64,000 nt of DNA from Ricinus communis (Eukaryota; Streptophyta; Magnoliopsida; Malpighiales; Euphorbiaceae). Positions 11,371 to 22,905 of this stretch are shown here, piece after piece. The stretch spans positions 9,364,501-9,428,500 of the forward strand of contig NC_063260.1 in the NCBI RefSeq assembly GCF_019578655.1, written 5' to 3'. The notes beneath the pieces are model-generated. The model made no database searches and had not been told where the DNA came from. It worked only from the letters and a program-made list of their open reading frames with translations. The translations under genes and the position numbers were made by a program. How positions within the stretch are numbered: the first letter of the stretch is position 1; the number at the start of each line of letters is the position of its first letter.

Positions 11371-13585
11371 AGCTCCACATAATACTTGGTGGATTCATTC
11401 CGTTTCCACTATCCATCTTTCTAATACGATGCAGGGATTCCTTACGATCCAAACCATAAGACCAAATGAAAGTTTTGTCTTCATGGAGAATTGAAAGAAA
11501 GCTTCTATTGAAGGAATTGGCACTTATCGTTTAATTTTAGATAAAGAAAATTATTTGGATTTATTTCAAACTCTTTATGTACCCACATTTTCTCGCAACT
11601 TAGTTTCTTTATCGAAGCTTGATGTAGCGGGATTTTATTTTAAGTTTGGTTCTGGATCTTTAACTTTATTTAAGAATAATAATATTATTGGTTCTGGATT
11701 GTTATGTGATGGTCTCTACAAGCTTAAACTTGATAATTCTTTTATTGAGACATTAATGACCTTGCATCATAATGTTGGTACTAAACGTAGTTTAGTCAAT
11801 GAAAGTTCTGATTACTTGTGGTATAAACTTTTGGGTCATATATCCAAAGAAAGGATACAAAGATTAGTAAGGAATGAAATACTTTCAAGTTTGGACTTTA
11901 CGGATCTTGAAGTGTGTATTGATTGTATTAAAGGAAAACAAACAAAACATACTAAGAAAGGAGCTACAAGAAGCACACAGCTTCTTGAAATTATACACAC
12001 TGATATTTGTGGTCCTTTTAATGCTCCAACTTTTGGTGGAGAAAAATATTTTATTACCTTTACCGATGATTTTTCTCGTTGTGGTCGTATTTATCTATTG
12101 CATGACAAATCTCAATCAATCAATTTACTTGAGATTTATATTAAAGAGGTTGAGAGGAAATTAGATAAAAAGGTAAAAATCATAAGGTCAGATAGAGGTG
12201 GTGATATTATGGAAAATATGATGAATCTGGACAATGTCCAGGTCCATTGGCCAAATTTCTTGAAAGACACGGTATTTATGCTCAATACACAATGCCAGGA
12301 ACACCACAACAAAATGGTGTTGCAGAAATGCGTAATCGTACTTTAATGGAAATGGTTAGGAGTATGATGAGTCATTCTTCTTTATCCTTGTCATTGTGGA
12401 TGTATGTATTAAGAGCTGCTATGTATTTGCTAAACAGGGTTCCTAGTAAGGCAGTTCCAAGTACACCTTTTGAACTATGGATAGGAAAAAAACCTAGTTT
12501 GAGACATTTACATGTTTGGGGTTGCCCAACATAAGTAAGAATTTACAATCCACATGAAAAGAAATTGGATTTAAAAATAACCAGTGGTTATTTTATTGGT
12601 TATCCAGAAAAGTTTAAAGGGTATAGATTTTATTGTCCTAATCATAGTACAAGAATTGTTGAATATGGAAATGCAAGATTCATTGAAAATGGTGAATTTA
12701 GTGGGAGCGAAAGAATACATGATGTTAGTATTCAAGAAGTTAGGGTGGAAGTTCCTATACCCAAAACTTCTACAATTGTTGTTCCTAATGTTATTACTTA
12801 TCCCAATAACATTCAAGAACAACAAATAAATTATCAAATGCTTCATGATGAAAATGTCAATAATGAAACCATAGTAAATGAACAACAAGAAGTAATAGTA
12901 AGAAGGTCTCAAAGAGAAAGGAGATCTGCTATTTCTGATGACTATGTAGTTTATCTACAAGAGTAAGAAATGGACTTAGGAATTAATAATGATCCAGGTT
13001 CATTTTTAGAAGCCATGAATTGTGATGATTCAATTAAATGGATTAATGTTATGGAAGAAGAGTTAAAATCTATGGATCAAAATCAAGTCTGAGACCTTGT
13101 CGAATTGCCTGAAGGATGTAAAAAGAATGGATGCAAATGGGTTTTCAAAACCAAACGTGATTCGAAAGGCAATATCGAAAGACACAAAGCGAGACTTGTT
13201 GCCAAAGGTTTTACTCAGAAAAGTGGCATTGATTACAAAGAGACTTTTTCACCAGTGCCTAAAAAAGATTCTCTTAGAATTATTATGGGTTTAGTGGCTC
13301 ATTATGATTTATAGCTACATCAAATGGATTTCAAAACCGTTTTTCTTAATGGAAATTTGGAAGAAGAAGTTTATATGGATCATCCTGAGGGTTTTTCAAT
13401 TAAGAAAAAGGATCGTATGGTGTGTAAACTAAACAAATAAATATACGGACTTAAACAAGCTTCCCGTCAATGGTATATTAAGTTAATGATACCATTACTT
13501 CTTTTGGATTTCAAGAAAACATCGTTGATCGGTGCATATATATGAAAATCAGTGGGAGCAAGTTTATTTTTCTTGTTCTGTATGT
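11371..13585 (+). pseudogene. Copia pol (broken; protease, integrase, partial RT)
   Basis: The protease start reads WWIHSVSTIHLS where active copia proteases have a D-S-G triad, so the catalytic Asp is gone. GAG-pre-integrase and integrase follow (HTDICGPF, RSDRGGD, then after a frameshift near 12220 NGVAEMRNRTLMEM). A stop lies after WGCPT at about 12532. Reverse transcriptase runs from about 13030 (CKWVFKTKRDSKG, RLVAKGFTQK, YKETFSPV) with stops near 13090, 13312 and 13438. The sequence ends at the catalytic loop. Confidence 0.85.
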
Positions 13586-14154
13586 TGAGAGAGAGAGGGG
13601 CGCAAGCGAGCCGGTTTCGTCGTCGGTGGTGGTATGGCCATGTCGACGTCAAGGCAATTGGCTGTGAGTGCAAGTGCATATAGCAAAAGGGCGATTTATA
13701 GCGTATGCGAGGAGATGTAGCCGTAGAGACTTCTTGCCATTGTCGTGCGTTTCCGATGCATGATAGCCGTTGATCTTGGTAGCGATGGACTTCTTTTAGC
13801 CTTGGCTTTATTTTGGCGGCGGCGGTGTCGACAATGGTGGCCGAAAACGCAGGTTCACGGTGGAGAGAGAAAATGGAGGTAGCCGAGGTTTTTGGTCATT
13901 TCTGGCGAGCTCCGGCGAGCTATGGACGATCGGAGGGCATATCCCGACTCTCCTTAGCTCAAGCTTCGCAATGGCACCGGTTTCGTGGTGATCGGGCTTC
14001 GTTTGCGAATCGACGGCCGAGATCATCCGAATCGGGTGTCAGATCGGAAAATCAGAAGCAGGGATCGTCTTCAGCGCATCATTTCGAGCCCGATGGTGTG
14101 TTCGGATCGTCGATCGGACTCCAGCAGCCAGAGGCGAGTCGACCGAGCGTCTCG

Positions 14155-14554
14155 GTAATTTTCTCTGGCCCGTTAATTTTGAAATTCTTTTATTTAATTT
14201 GTGTGTCTATTGATTGTATTGAGTATTTGATGATATTTGTGAGTTAAAAATAATTGTTTGTCGGACTGCCTGCCATAGTCGTGTTTTTATGCTGTGTGGC
14301 GGAGTAGGGAAAAATAGTAAAGTTTGGGGACCCGACTCCCGTTGTTTGGATTGTTGGATTGTTTGAAGTGTTTTTCTGGCAGGTCTTGGACCCATTTTAC
14401 GGGGGGTAAATGTCCGTGTTGTAGGGGAGATTCTGCCTAATTTTCGGTAGAATTTATCCGAATCGGGATTCTTAGACAGTCAGTCCTAAAAGTCTAGACC
14501 TAGGATGAATGATCGATTGTTTCAGCATTTTGATAAATTATTTTCCGTGATTAG
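14155..14554 (+). other. Candidate intron (GT...AG) within LTR copy 1
   Basis: Copy 1 reads ...GAGCGTCTCG, then GTAATTTTCT...CCGTGATTAG, then ATGATCTGTCTG. Copy 2 reads GCGTCTCGATGATCTGTCTA directly (41996-42015). The missing segment starts with GT and ends with AG and leaves no duplicated flanks. This looks like a spliced intron, not a transposon insertion. The polypyrimidine tract is weak. Confidence 0.55.
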
Positions 14555-14932
14555 ATGATCTGTCTGTTCGGCTCACTCCAACTGAGGCACCGGAGCAGAG
14601 CTAGGAGGTCTTCCAAATTCTGTGAGTTAAAGTCACTTAATCGTTGCACTATTGCTAAGTCTGAATTTAATATGCTATTTTAGAAATTTATGCGTAATAT
14701 GATGATTAATATCGCAATATAAATAGTTGCACGTTGTTTTATCCTAAATTTTTAATCTTTATTTCAATATGTGTTGAATGATTTCATTAGACAATGATAT
14801 TTATTAAATGTGATGATTGCGATTTGGGAATGTGCCTTTCGTAGAACATGCCACCTGATGAGTTACATCAGGACCGCGTGCGCATCTATAATGATCATGG
14901 ACATGTAGTAAGATTTTTATGGGTTCGCCCCT

Positions 14933-15200
14933 GGTCGAGCATGGCTCTCTGGGCTGATTTGAGTAAATTGTCGGAGGTAAGGTCCCCGGTCGAGCATTGC
15001 TCTCTAGGCGCCGGCTTATTTGGATACTTATGAGTTTTGCCCTAGTCGAGCATGACTCTTTGGGCTGATTTGAGTAAATTGCCAGAGGTAAGGTCCTTGG
15101 TTGAGCATTGCTTTTGGGCGCCGGCTTATTTGGATACTTAAGTGACCAGATTGGAGGTAAGGTCCCTGGTCGAACATTGCTCTCTGGGCGCCAATCTTAT
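14933..15200 (+). repeat. Tandem GGTCGAGC subrepeats in LTR copy 1
   Basis: Five units beginning at about 14933, 14988, 15044, 15099 and 15168 carry GGTCGAGCATTGCTCTCTGG with small changes, spaced mostly 55-56 bp. Each unit has GAGC and GCTC around a three-base loop, so it could form a small hairpin. Confidence 0.7.
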
Positions 15201-15807
15201 TAGATTAAGAGAGCCAAAAGGCTACTAGAATTTGGAGTTAGGGTTCTATTGAGCTATTCGTCCCGTAAAAGTAAAATTATAATTTTATTTATTTATTTAT
15301 TATGGTATTGATTATAATATGAGTTGTATTTACGTGCATGGTTTGATATACTGATTCAAATAATTAATATTTTCTGTGAAGCCTGCAATAGTCTCTAGAT
15401 TATTTGATTTTAACTTACTCTTGAGACTGACAGTCTTAATTTATTTATTTTTTCAGATGCGTGACTGTTAGTCTTCCCGCGACTCTTATTCAGTAACCCG
15501 ACTCATTCATCATCGGGTGATGTATTTGATTTGGTATGTAAATTGGTAAATCTTAGATTCTACGCAGTAGTAATAGTAGATATATCACTTGTAAATTTTC
15601 TGAGATTCGGGTCTCGCCTAGTTCTTCTGACAGACCGATTTAATTGTGTAAAATTTAATGTTACTGTAAATTATGGCATTAATAATAGTAAAAGTTGAGA
15701 TGAGATTTGATTGAGTTAGTGAGTGTCAGGCTTACTACGGGATTCGGTGGCCTTAAGCCTACCCATTCCCTAGTGCCGGTCATGGGTCCACAGAATGGGT
15801 CGTGACA

Positions 15808-16773
15808 ATAATAGAGTTTCATTTGTCTATATTATATTTTTTTATATATATAATAATTGATTTTATATACTCAAATATTAACAGTTTATAATTTTACAAA
15901 CTAAATTGTAATATTAAAAGTTTAAACACTTAATTATTAAATTGTAATAAGTTGATGCATTATTCTGTAATAAGCTGATATGGATAACTTTAACTTGGTA
16001 TATACACTTAACTATAAATATTTATTAGATTTATACACCAAATTGTAATTTTTAAGAGTTTAAACACTTAATTATTAAATCTTAACAAGTTCAAACACTA
16101 TTTTTGTAATTAAACCTCTAATAAACTAACAATAACTCTTATGAATGTCTGGTATATATACCACAATAAAAATAAAAGTAATATATATATAGATATTTTA
16201 TAATTTAATGTTATATAATTGATACATATTTTATTATTTAAAACTAATGAATATATTAATCACCTATCAATTTGCATAGATAGAGACATACACCAGTAAA
16301 AAAAAATTCTATAAACTTACTGATTACCAATAAAAATAATAGTGTAATTGTTGAAAGCGTTCGCCAAGTATAAGTTGAAATTCGATTTCTAACAAAACGG
16401 TCTTTGGTATATTTGGGCCTTCTACTTGACTGCAGAATTAATGCTGCAGTCATCAACTTAAGCATTATTGTTTGAGGAAATTTTTTTGTCTAATTTAGAC
16501 TATATCTCTATTTATACACTCTACTCATAATTAATTGATACATATTTATTAATTTTAAATAATTGAATATATATCAATTATCTATTAAACACTTATTATT
16601 GTAATATTTTCATATTTATTGCAGTATATATCCTGAAATAAATTATGGTCTTTAAAGATTCCACTATAAAGAGAAACTTATATAGTTATACCCATTAAGA
16701 ATTTTTACCGCGGACTGGTTTCTCTTCCGGGTGCAAAATATAAAAGGAGTAACAACAACTGCAACCAGGATGA
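15808..16773. other. AT-rich spacer with a 137-bp direct repeat
   Basis: Two diverged direct copies of about 50 bp (15903-15953 and 16040-16091), sharing GTTTAAACACTTAATTATTA, are spaced 137 bp apart. The motif TTGATACATATTT...TAAATAA at about 16210 and 16530 recurs near 27080 as a dispersed AT-rich family. No gene is seen. Confidence 0.45.
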
Positions 16774-16802
16774 CAATAATAATAATAATAATAATAATAA
16801 TG

Positions 16803-16842
<40 letters not shown>
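16774..16842. repeat. (AAT)n microsatellite
   Basis: About 23 AAT units with one or two interruptions. On the minus strand it translates to a poly-isoleucine frame, which is not a gene. Confidence 0.9.
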
Positions 16843-16843
<1 letters not shown>

Positions 16844-17250
16844 CAACTAACTAGTTTTCATTGTACAAAAATGATTAATGTACCCTAGAGAACTATTGGT
16901 AACTAGACGGACTTCACCAATCGGCCAAAGCCATACAGATTCGAATTGTTTGACTACTCCGACCCACGTATTGATATCACCTATCCAACCCAACTTGGAA
17001 CTAAGCAACTTTGAGGGGAGCAAGCGAACATGCGGCCACACCTAGAAACCAAGAAAATAGCACGTGAGAAGAGAGAAACACTAACCCTTGTCAACACGTA
17101 TGAAAGGATTACGACGAAGAGGCAAGGCTAATCTGATTTTCTTATTCCAAAGAATGCCTTATCCCTGGAATCCCCGCTAGCCTAATCAAGCTACCAGAGA
17201 ACTCGACCGGAGTTATCAACAAGTAAATTCATTGTCAGGGGAAAACGATG
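16843..17250. other. GC-richer non-coding island
   Basis: This stretch is visibly richer in GC than its surroundings. A 64-codon minus-strand frame (16847-17041) is open but matches no family that I recognise. It may be an organellar insertion or a decayed exon. Confidence 0.3.
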
Positions 17251-20200
17251 TTGTGCATAATAAAACTAGATTTACACCTCCCTTCTCCAGCTTTAATATG
17301 GCGTCTAATGATATTATTTTTACTTGCCCTTTTCTCAGGAACTGTTGTTCGGACAGTGAAAGTCATTTTCCGAATGACAGTCCAAGAATACTGAAGATTA
17401 TAAGACAAGTCATTGTCTGTTATTTCTTTGGTTAGCATGAATCTCAGGGTTAATTCTGCTCTGCAGATTTATGTTACTTTTGGTAGACTGGGAGCTTAGT
17501 CTTCACAATCCGATCCATGAATTCTGAACCAAAAATCCTCTAAAAACAAGTCAAGAAGCTTCCATTTTTTCTACTGAATCTTTTTTTTCGTTTTCAATTT
17601 TGTTTTCACATTCACTATGTATCTAATTATAACAATGGCTTGTGCTTTCTGATGTAACTACCTATTTATTTATGAAAAATAAATCACTGATTTGTTTAGG
17701 GTTGTCAGTTCTGCAATTACAATGTTGCTGACGCGTCAAGCTCAATATAAAACTACTTTGTGCAACTAATAAAACAGGGTAAGTAACGAGTCTATTGCTA
17801 CAAGCTGTAGGTGGATCCGAATTTTTTGTCAAGCTCGATATGTAAATATGTTGGGCTATCCAAGCGCAGAATGAATGTACACTCGACATTGAAAATTAAT
17901 ATGGTAGCTGCATATTTTATAGAAACTATATGTGTATATATGTCCAGAAAACAGAAAAATGAATAATATTTCACAGAAGAAGTTTTTTCCTTTTTCTTTT
18001 AGGTTACAGACGGAAAAACATTTCAATGGTAATGATTTTCCGTATGTTTTGTCCTGTCTGAGTTACAACATGAACTCCGACTATCACTGTTTAGCTATGA
18101 TTCTCCGTATGTTCTGTCCTGTCTAAGCTAAAATGCTACCAACACTGGTTTTGTTTTCATAAGAAATGAAAGTACTGTTGAGGTTTCATGGTCAAAATTA
18201 TAGTTAATCAGTTAGTACATCAATGGCCAGAAAAACCTTCAAAGAGGTTAATAAAAATTAAAAACAGTCACAGGACAATGATGGGAAAAATTCGAATTCG
18301 AAAATTTTAAGCAATCCTGATATATTCTTGGCTGGTTTAATTACCAAGCGAACTATTCTTATAACATAAAGCAAGTCAAGGAATAAACCAGTTTGTGATG
18401 ATGCTATTTATTGCATGATAGTTACAGGTTTGTAGTTCTGTGCCTGTGTCTCGTCAACATGAATCCTGTTGGACTATTGCTTGTTCTGAAAAGTACACTT
18501 ATAAGCCGAATTTTATTTTAACTTTGCATTTAAGGGAATGTCACCATTGAGTTTCCTAATTAATATTGCATCCGATATTATAAGCAACATTTAAATGAAT
18601 AGCAAGAAATGTCATGCAAATAGAAAGTGAGAAAAAGACAGGGGACTTGAACTCATTTCTGTGATCTCCGTTCTTGATTGTTCATTATTATTTCTTCTCA
18701 TTCTTTCTTTTAGCGTAAGAAAAGGGTTTCTAAAATCACATAATAAAAAGAATTTAATAAAAAAAAAGGATTTTCATATATAAATTCACGTAATTAATAT
18801 TTTAAAGTATATATTTTTATTTATATATTAAATTAATAGATGATTAATATAAAAATATTTATTTTATATTTTTATATTAATTACATTATAATATATATTA
18901 TTTTTCCATTCATTACCACATATGCAGCTTGTAAAGGTAAAGATTAACCAATATTTTAGTTTCTTTAACCCTAATATCCATGCATGCAAAGGAGAAGTTC
19001 TAATGGAGGATCGACGACTTTTTTAATAAAATTTTTTCAGAGATCTAGTGCACATAGGCCACATAATAAGAATAGACCTCATCATTATGGTGTTAAATTT
19101 TATTAATACTTTTGGGTGGACGAGAAGACTTAAATTTCAAATTTGTCCAATTCTGGCAAGTGATATTGCTAACCACATACCACCCTTAATTGGCAGAGGA
19201 TCTAATGGGTTTAATCTGTTAAAAAGAGTCAGGTTATTCAATTAGATTAATACTATTGATAATTGCTGAGGTATATATATAAATGGTGCATGCTGCATTA
19301 GGTTACCAATCTTATCTTTTATGGGTTTGAAGCTTCTAATCAAAGCAATCTGCCCAAAATCCTTTATACTCCATGAAACATTTTTGGCTTGCTACCAATG
19401 TAACTTAAGATTTTGGAAAATTCTTGCCTAATTTATTCATTAATCCGTAATGAATCTTGCAATTACTTGGTTTCTTAACACATAAACAATCGCAATTAAT
19501 GCTTAATCCGTCCTTTTAATGTTGACAAGTCTTAACCTCCACAATTAACTATGTTGTTCAATATTTTTCTCAGCAGGTTGTAGCAAAAGTATTAAGTTAG
19601 AATATATAATTTTATATATAATCTGACTTAACCAGATGAAAACGATCAAATGATTTATTGGATATACAAATAAAAATTCTCAAAACTCTTGAGCTTAATT
19701 GAAGGAATTCAAGATTTCCATATGCATGCATGATCCTGAATCAAAGAATTAAACAATTTAAAACAATAAATGAGGTTTTTCTTATGCTGTAATAAAGCTA
19801 CCATAGATAAAATGACGTAATTAGAATTTTTTTATTATTCTAAATTAAATTTTATACATATTCTCATAATTACAATTTTTAAACTATTTTTAAATAAGAA
19901 TTATATTTTAAATTATATTTTTTCAAAATTATCCTCCAACTAGAGTAAACCTTAGATTTAGAGGCAAATAATTTTATATTTTTATTTACTAATTGAATAA
20001 GAATTATAAAATTTTAAATTAATTTACATAAAAAAAAATTATTTGAAAATTTTATGTAAGAATATTTTAATATATACATATTAAAATATTTTATATAAAT
20101 CTGATATAAATTTTATAAATTTTATAAATAAATATATAAAAATATCGAAAATTCACCGTAAGAATACATATATATCTCGTAAACTCTTTGGCCATTTGAT

Positions 20201-20302
20201 AACATTTAAGCTGAATATAAGTAGGTAGTCATTCCATGAACAAATCATTGAAAAGCTTGCAGCGACAGCCAGATAATTGTGAAAGTTGGTGAGGGACTAC
20301 TA
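17251..20302. other. Intergenic DNA upstream of the BAHD gene
   Basis: No gene is supported. A near-repeat of TCCGTATGTTTTGTCCTGTC occurs at about 18040 and 18105. From 19800 to 20170 the DNA is extremely AT-rich. The last few hundred bases probably include the BAHD promoter. Confidence 0.4.
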
Positions 20303-20303
20303 G

Positions 20304-20313
20304 CTATAAATAG
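20304..20313 (+). promoter_or_regulatory. TATA box of the BAHD gene
   Basis: CTATAAATAG lies about 90 bp before the start codon and is followed by an A-rich, ATG-free leader, which is a normal arrangement for a plant TATA promoter. Confidence 0.65.
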
Positions 20314-20399
20314 AATACTGGACTTCTTCTGCAAACAGGAAGCAAAAGAAAATATTGATATAGAAATAAGTTCAAAATAAATTTCCCCATTTTCTCAAT

Positions 20400-21827
20400 A
20401 TGGCATCACCCGATTCAGTCAAAATATTGGAGGTCTACAAGGTCGCTCCGGCAGCCAACAACCATTCACAGGAATCAGCCGCCGAATTATCTCTCCCTTT
20501 TACCTTTTACGATTCAACATGGCTCAAATTCCCTCCAACTCAAAATCTCTTCTTCTACAAATTCACAGGCTCAACTTCTGATATTTTTCACTCTATAATC
20601 TTCCCTACACTCAAAGAATCACTGGCGCATACCCTCGTCCATTTCTGCCCTCTCGCTGGTCACCTGACTTGGCCTCCAAACGAACCTAGACCCATCATTG
20701 TCTACTCCCAAAATCATGGTGTTCCACTCGCACTTGTGGAATCTAATGCCAATCTTGATGACTACATCAGCAATGACATCCATGAAGCTGCTGCGGCCCG
20801 GCCTTATGTTCCTGCATTGCATATATCAGAGACAATGGCATGGACAATGGCATTGCAAGTAACTTTATTTCCTGGAAAAGGATTTTGTATTGGCATCACT
20901 ACTCACCATGCAGTTTTTGATGGAAAAAGCGCTTATATCTTTCTCAGAGCATGGGCTTACACGAGCAAACAAATTGAGAAGGGAGAATCTGTCTCTTTGT
21001 CGCCAGAATTGATCCCATCATTTGACAGGACGGTTGTCAAAGACCCTGGTGAGTTTGAATCTATGTACCTGAACCATTGGTTAGCTGTAAATGAACTAGA
21101 GTCACAATCAAATCCACGAAGCTTGAAAGTGTCAAACTTTTTCGGGACAATACCGAATGACTTTGTTCGATCCTCGTTTTATCTTAGTCCTGAAAGCATT
21201 AAGAAAATCAAAGAAAGAGTAATTACTTATCTCCAACATCAACAGAAAAATTCAGGGCTAATTGAGCCCGCAAAACGTCTTCATATCTCTACATTTGTGC
21301 TTACATGTGCTTATGCATTAGTCTGTATGGTGAAATCGAAGAGGGTAAGTAATAAGAAAGTTGCATTTGTTTTTGGAGTGGATTGCAGAAGTCGCTTGAA
21401 CATAAGCCCTCTAATTCCAGAAAATTATTTTGGGAATGCTATTATTCTCCATGACATGGTTGTAGAAGCAGGAGATTTTTATGATGAAAATGGAGTAGCG
21501 AGCATCGCAAAGAAGCTTGGTGACTATATAAGCGGATTGGAGAAGGGACTTCTGGAAGGAGCAAAAGAGAGGCTAGAAAGGTTAAGCTATGTAGGAGATG
21601 AAACGCTAAAATTTGGAATAGCTGGAGCGACTAGACTTGCTTTCTACAATATGGAGTTTGGTTGGGGAAAGCCTGTGAAGGTGGAGATACCTTCCATAAA
21701 TGTCAATGCTCTTTCAGTGATGGAAGGTAGAGATGGAAATGGGGTTGAGATTGGATTGGGTTTGATGAAGCATGAAATGGAAGCTTTTGCTTCACTGTTT
21801 GCCCAAGGCCTCAACGTTATGCAGTAG
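20400..21827 (+). CDS. BAHD acyltransferase (phenolic/anthocyanin glucoside acyltransferase-like)
   Basis: The gene encodes a 475-residue, single-exon enzyme of the BAHD family. These are cytosolic enzymes that move an acyl group from acyl-CoA (often malonyl-CoA or a hydroxycinnamoyl-CoA) to a hydroxyl or amine of a specialised metabolite. Family marks are the catalytic HxxxD motif, HAVFD at residues 170-174 inside THHAVFDGKS, the YFGN block at 343-346, and a DFGWG-type motif near the C-terminus that reads EFGWG at 419-423. Length is normal for the family (about 430-480). THHAVFDGKS and YFGN resemble the anthocyanin/flavonoid and phenolic-glucoside malonyltransferase group, so that substrate class is favoured, but the exact acceptor and donor cannot be read from sequence. 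The ATG at 20400 follows a TATA box and an A-rich leader. No broken frames are seen. Confidence 0.93.
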   Translation: MASPDSVKILEVYKVAPAANNHSQESAAELSLPFTFYDSTWLKFPPTQNLFFYKFTGSTSDIFHSIIFPTLKESLAHTLVHFCPLAGHLTWPPNEPRPIIVYSQNHGVPLALVESNANLDDYISNDIHEAAAARPYVPALHISETMAWTMALQVTLFPGKGFCIGITTHHAVFDGKSAYIFLRAWAYTSKQIEKGESVSLSPELIPSFDRTVVKDPGEFESMYLNHWLAVNELESQSNPRSLKVSNFFGTIPNDFVRSSFYLSPESIKKIKERVITYLQHQQKNSGLIEPAKRLHISTFVLTCAYALVCMVKSKRVSNKKVAFVFGVDCRSRLNISPLIPENYFGNAIILHDMVVEAGDFYDENGVASIAKKLGDYISGLEKGLLEGAKERLERLSYVGDETLKFGIAGATRLAFYNMEFGWGKPVKVEIPSINVNALSVMEGRDGNGVEIGLGLMKHEMEAFASLFAQGLNVMQ

Positions 21828-22011
21828 TGTTTTTGCATTCCCAATCCATATGGTTTTTGGATGGAATAGGCTACCAATAATTTCTCGAGTGTGCGTAATT
21901 GCTTGCTGCTCTGCTTTTTCTTTTTTGTCTTCTTCTTTTTCTGATTCTTCTACTTCTTATTTTCTTTCTTGCACTTGGAAGTGTATGAAGCTCTTATCTA
22001 ATGAAATTGAA

Positions 22012-22017
22012 AATAAA
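22012..22017 (+). promoter_or_regulatory. Likely poly(A) signal of the BAHD gene
   Basis: AATAAA lies about 185 bp after the stop codon, preceded by a T-rich stretch (about 21905-21965), as in plant 3' ends. Confidence 0.45.
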
Positions 22018-22250
22018 ATTTTAGATCAAGAGTGTTTCCTTTTGATTCGTGGGGTCACTTTTAATGTTTTTGGAGGATAAATCACTATAGTACAAACTGA
22101 AGTTTAATCTGGTTCACAATTCTTATCTTAATTTTTGATTTTCATGATCAATACTTATGAGATAAATTCATTAAACAATTTATTTTATTTATAAAATAAG
22201 ATTAATCTGCAAATAAATCTCTATGTTTGATACGTTAAATAATAGTTGCA

Positions 22251-22362
22251 AGTTTATCTTAAGTGAAATAAATATTATATTAAAAATAAATTGCAATAAG
22301 AGAACAAGTTTATTTTAAGTGAAATGAATATTATATTAAAAATAAATTGCAATAAGAGAAAA
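22251..22362. repeat. 56-bp tandem duplication
   Basis: Two adjacent units (22251-22306, 22307-22362) share AAATTGCAATAAGAGAA and differ at only a few bases. It lies in the AT-rich flank downstream of the BAHD gene. Confidence 0.8.
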
Positions 22363-22905
22363 TTTATAGAAAAGAAGACACCGGAGGAAAAAAAATAATA
22401 AAATTAAAAGAGAGATTTTGATATTTAAATGATATATTGACTTAATAATGTGTAATTCTTTTAGAAATACTATCTATTTTATCATAATTTAATTAAGTTA
22501 TAACTAGTTCTATAATTTAATTATATGTAATTATATAAAAAAAATTAGGTCACCTAAATATATAAATTTAAGTTTGTAAATAAGTTATAATAAAATTTTA
22601 TAGATTTCATTTCAATCAAACACAGTATAATAATTTGACTCTTTAATATTTTTTATTAATCAAAACTATTTTCATTTTAAAAATGAAATATGATAAGTGT
22701 GCCTGGAAATTAATTAGAAAGATAAATAAATAGGGCAATAGTTATTGCACAAAACCTTTGATTAGTATAAAAGGAACACAAATCTTCTCAAGTTAAATCC
22801 TGATTTTCATCGTAGACTGCTTCTTTGGCAAAACTATTGCTTAAACCTTATTTTACATGTGGTAGTTCATCAAATATATTCAAGGTCCTCAACAAGTTTT
22901 GAGAG
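22363..22905. other. AT-rich intergenic DNA
   Basis: No gene or clear element is visible. Confidence 0.4.

Larger units (their letters stand above)
9356..13585 (+). mobile_element. Degenerate, 3'-truncated Ty1/copia retrotransposon
   Basis: From left to right there is a candidate 5' LTR, a tRNA-Met primer-binding site, gag with a CCHC knuckle, protease/GAG-pre-integrase, integrase and the start of reverse transcriptase. The order gag-PR-INT-RT is diagnostic of Ty1/copia. Several in-frame stops and frameshifts break every domain. The element ends abruptly in reverse transcriptase at the LYV of the expected YVDD motif, where a GA-rich tract joins it to an unrelated long LTR. RNase H and the 3' LTR are absent. 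It cannot be autonomous. Confidence 0.9.
13586..15807 (+). mobile_element. 5'-truncated long non-coding LTR (copy 1, contains GT...AG segment)
   Basis: It aligns with the complete LTR at 40767-43355 from that copy's GA-rich tract onward. Both share the GC-rich block (ATCCCGACTCTCC, CTCAAGCTTCGCAATGGCAC), a tandem GGTCGAGCATTGCTC array and the end CCTAGTGCCGGTCA...TCGTGACA. The first about 700 bp are missing and are replaced by copia sequence. It also contains a 400-bp insert (14155-14554) that copy 2 lacks. GC-rich frames in it are open by chance and differ between copies, so no CDS is called. Confidence 0.75.

Noticed and set aside
12571..12912. Minus-strand 113-codon frame in the copia element
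   Set aside because: It is opposite the linker between integrase and reverse transcriptase and has no motif.
13813..14247. 144-codon frame in LTR copy 1
   Set aside because: It crosses the GT...AG border and is not kept in copy 2. No domain is visible.
16664..16846. Minus-strand poly-isoleucine frame
   Set aside because: It is a translated (AAT)n microsatellite.
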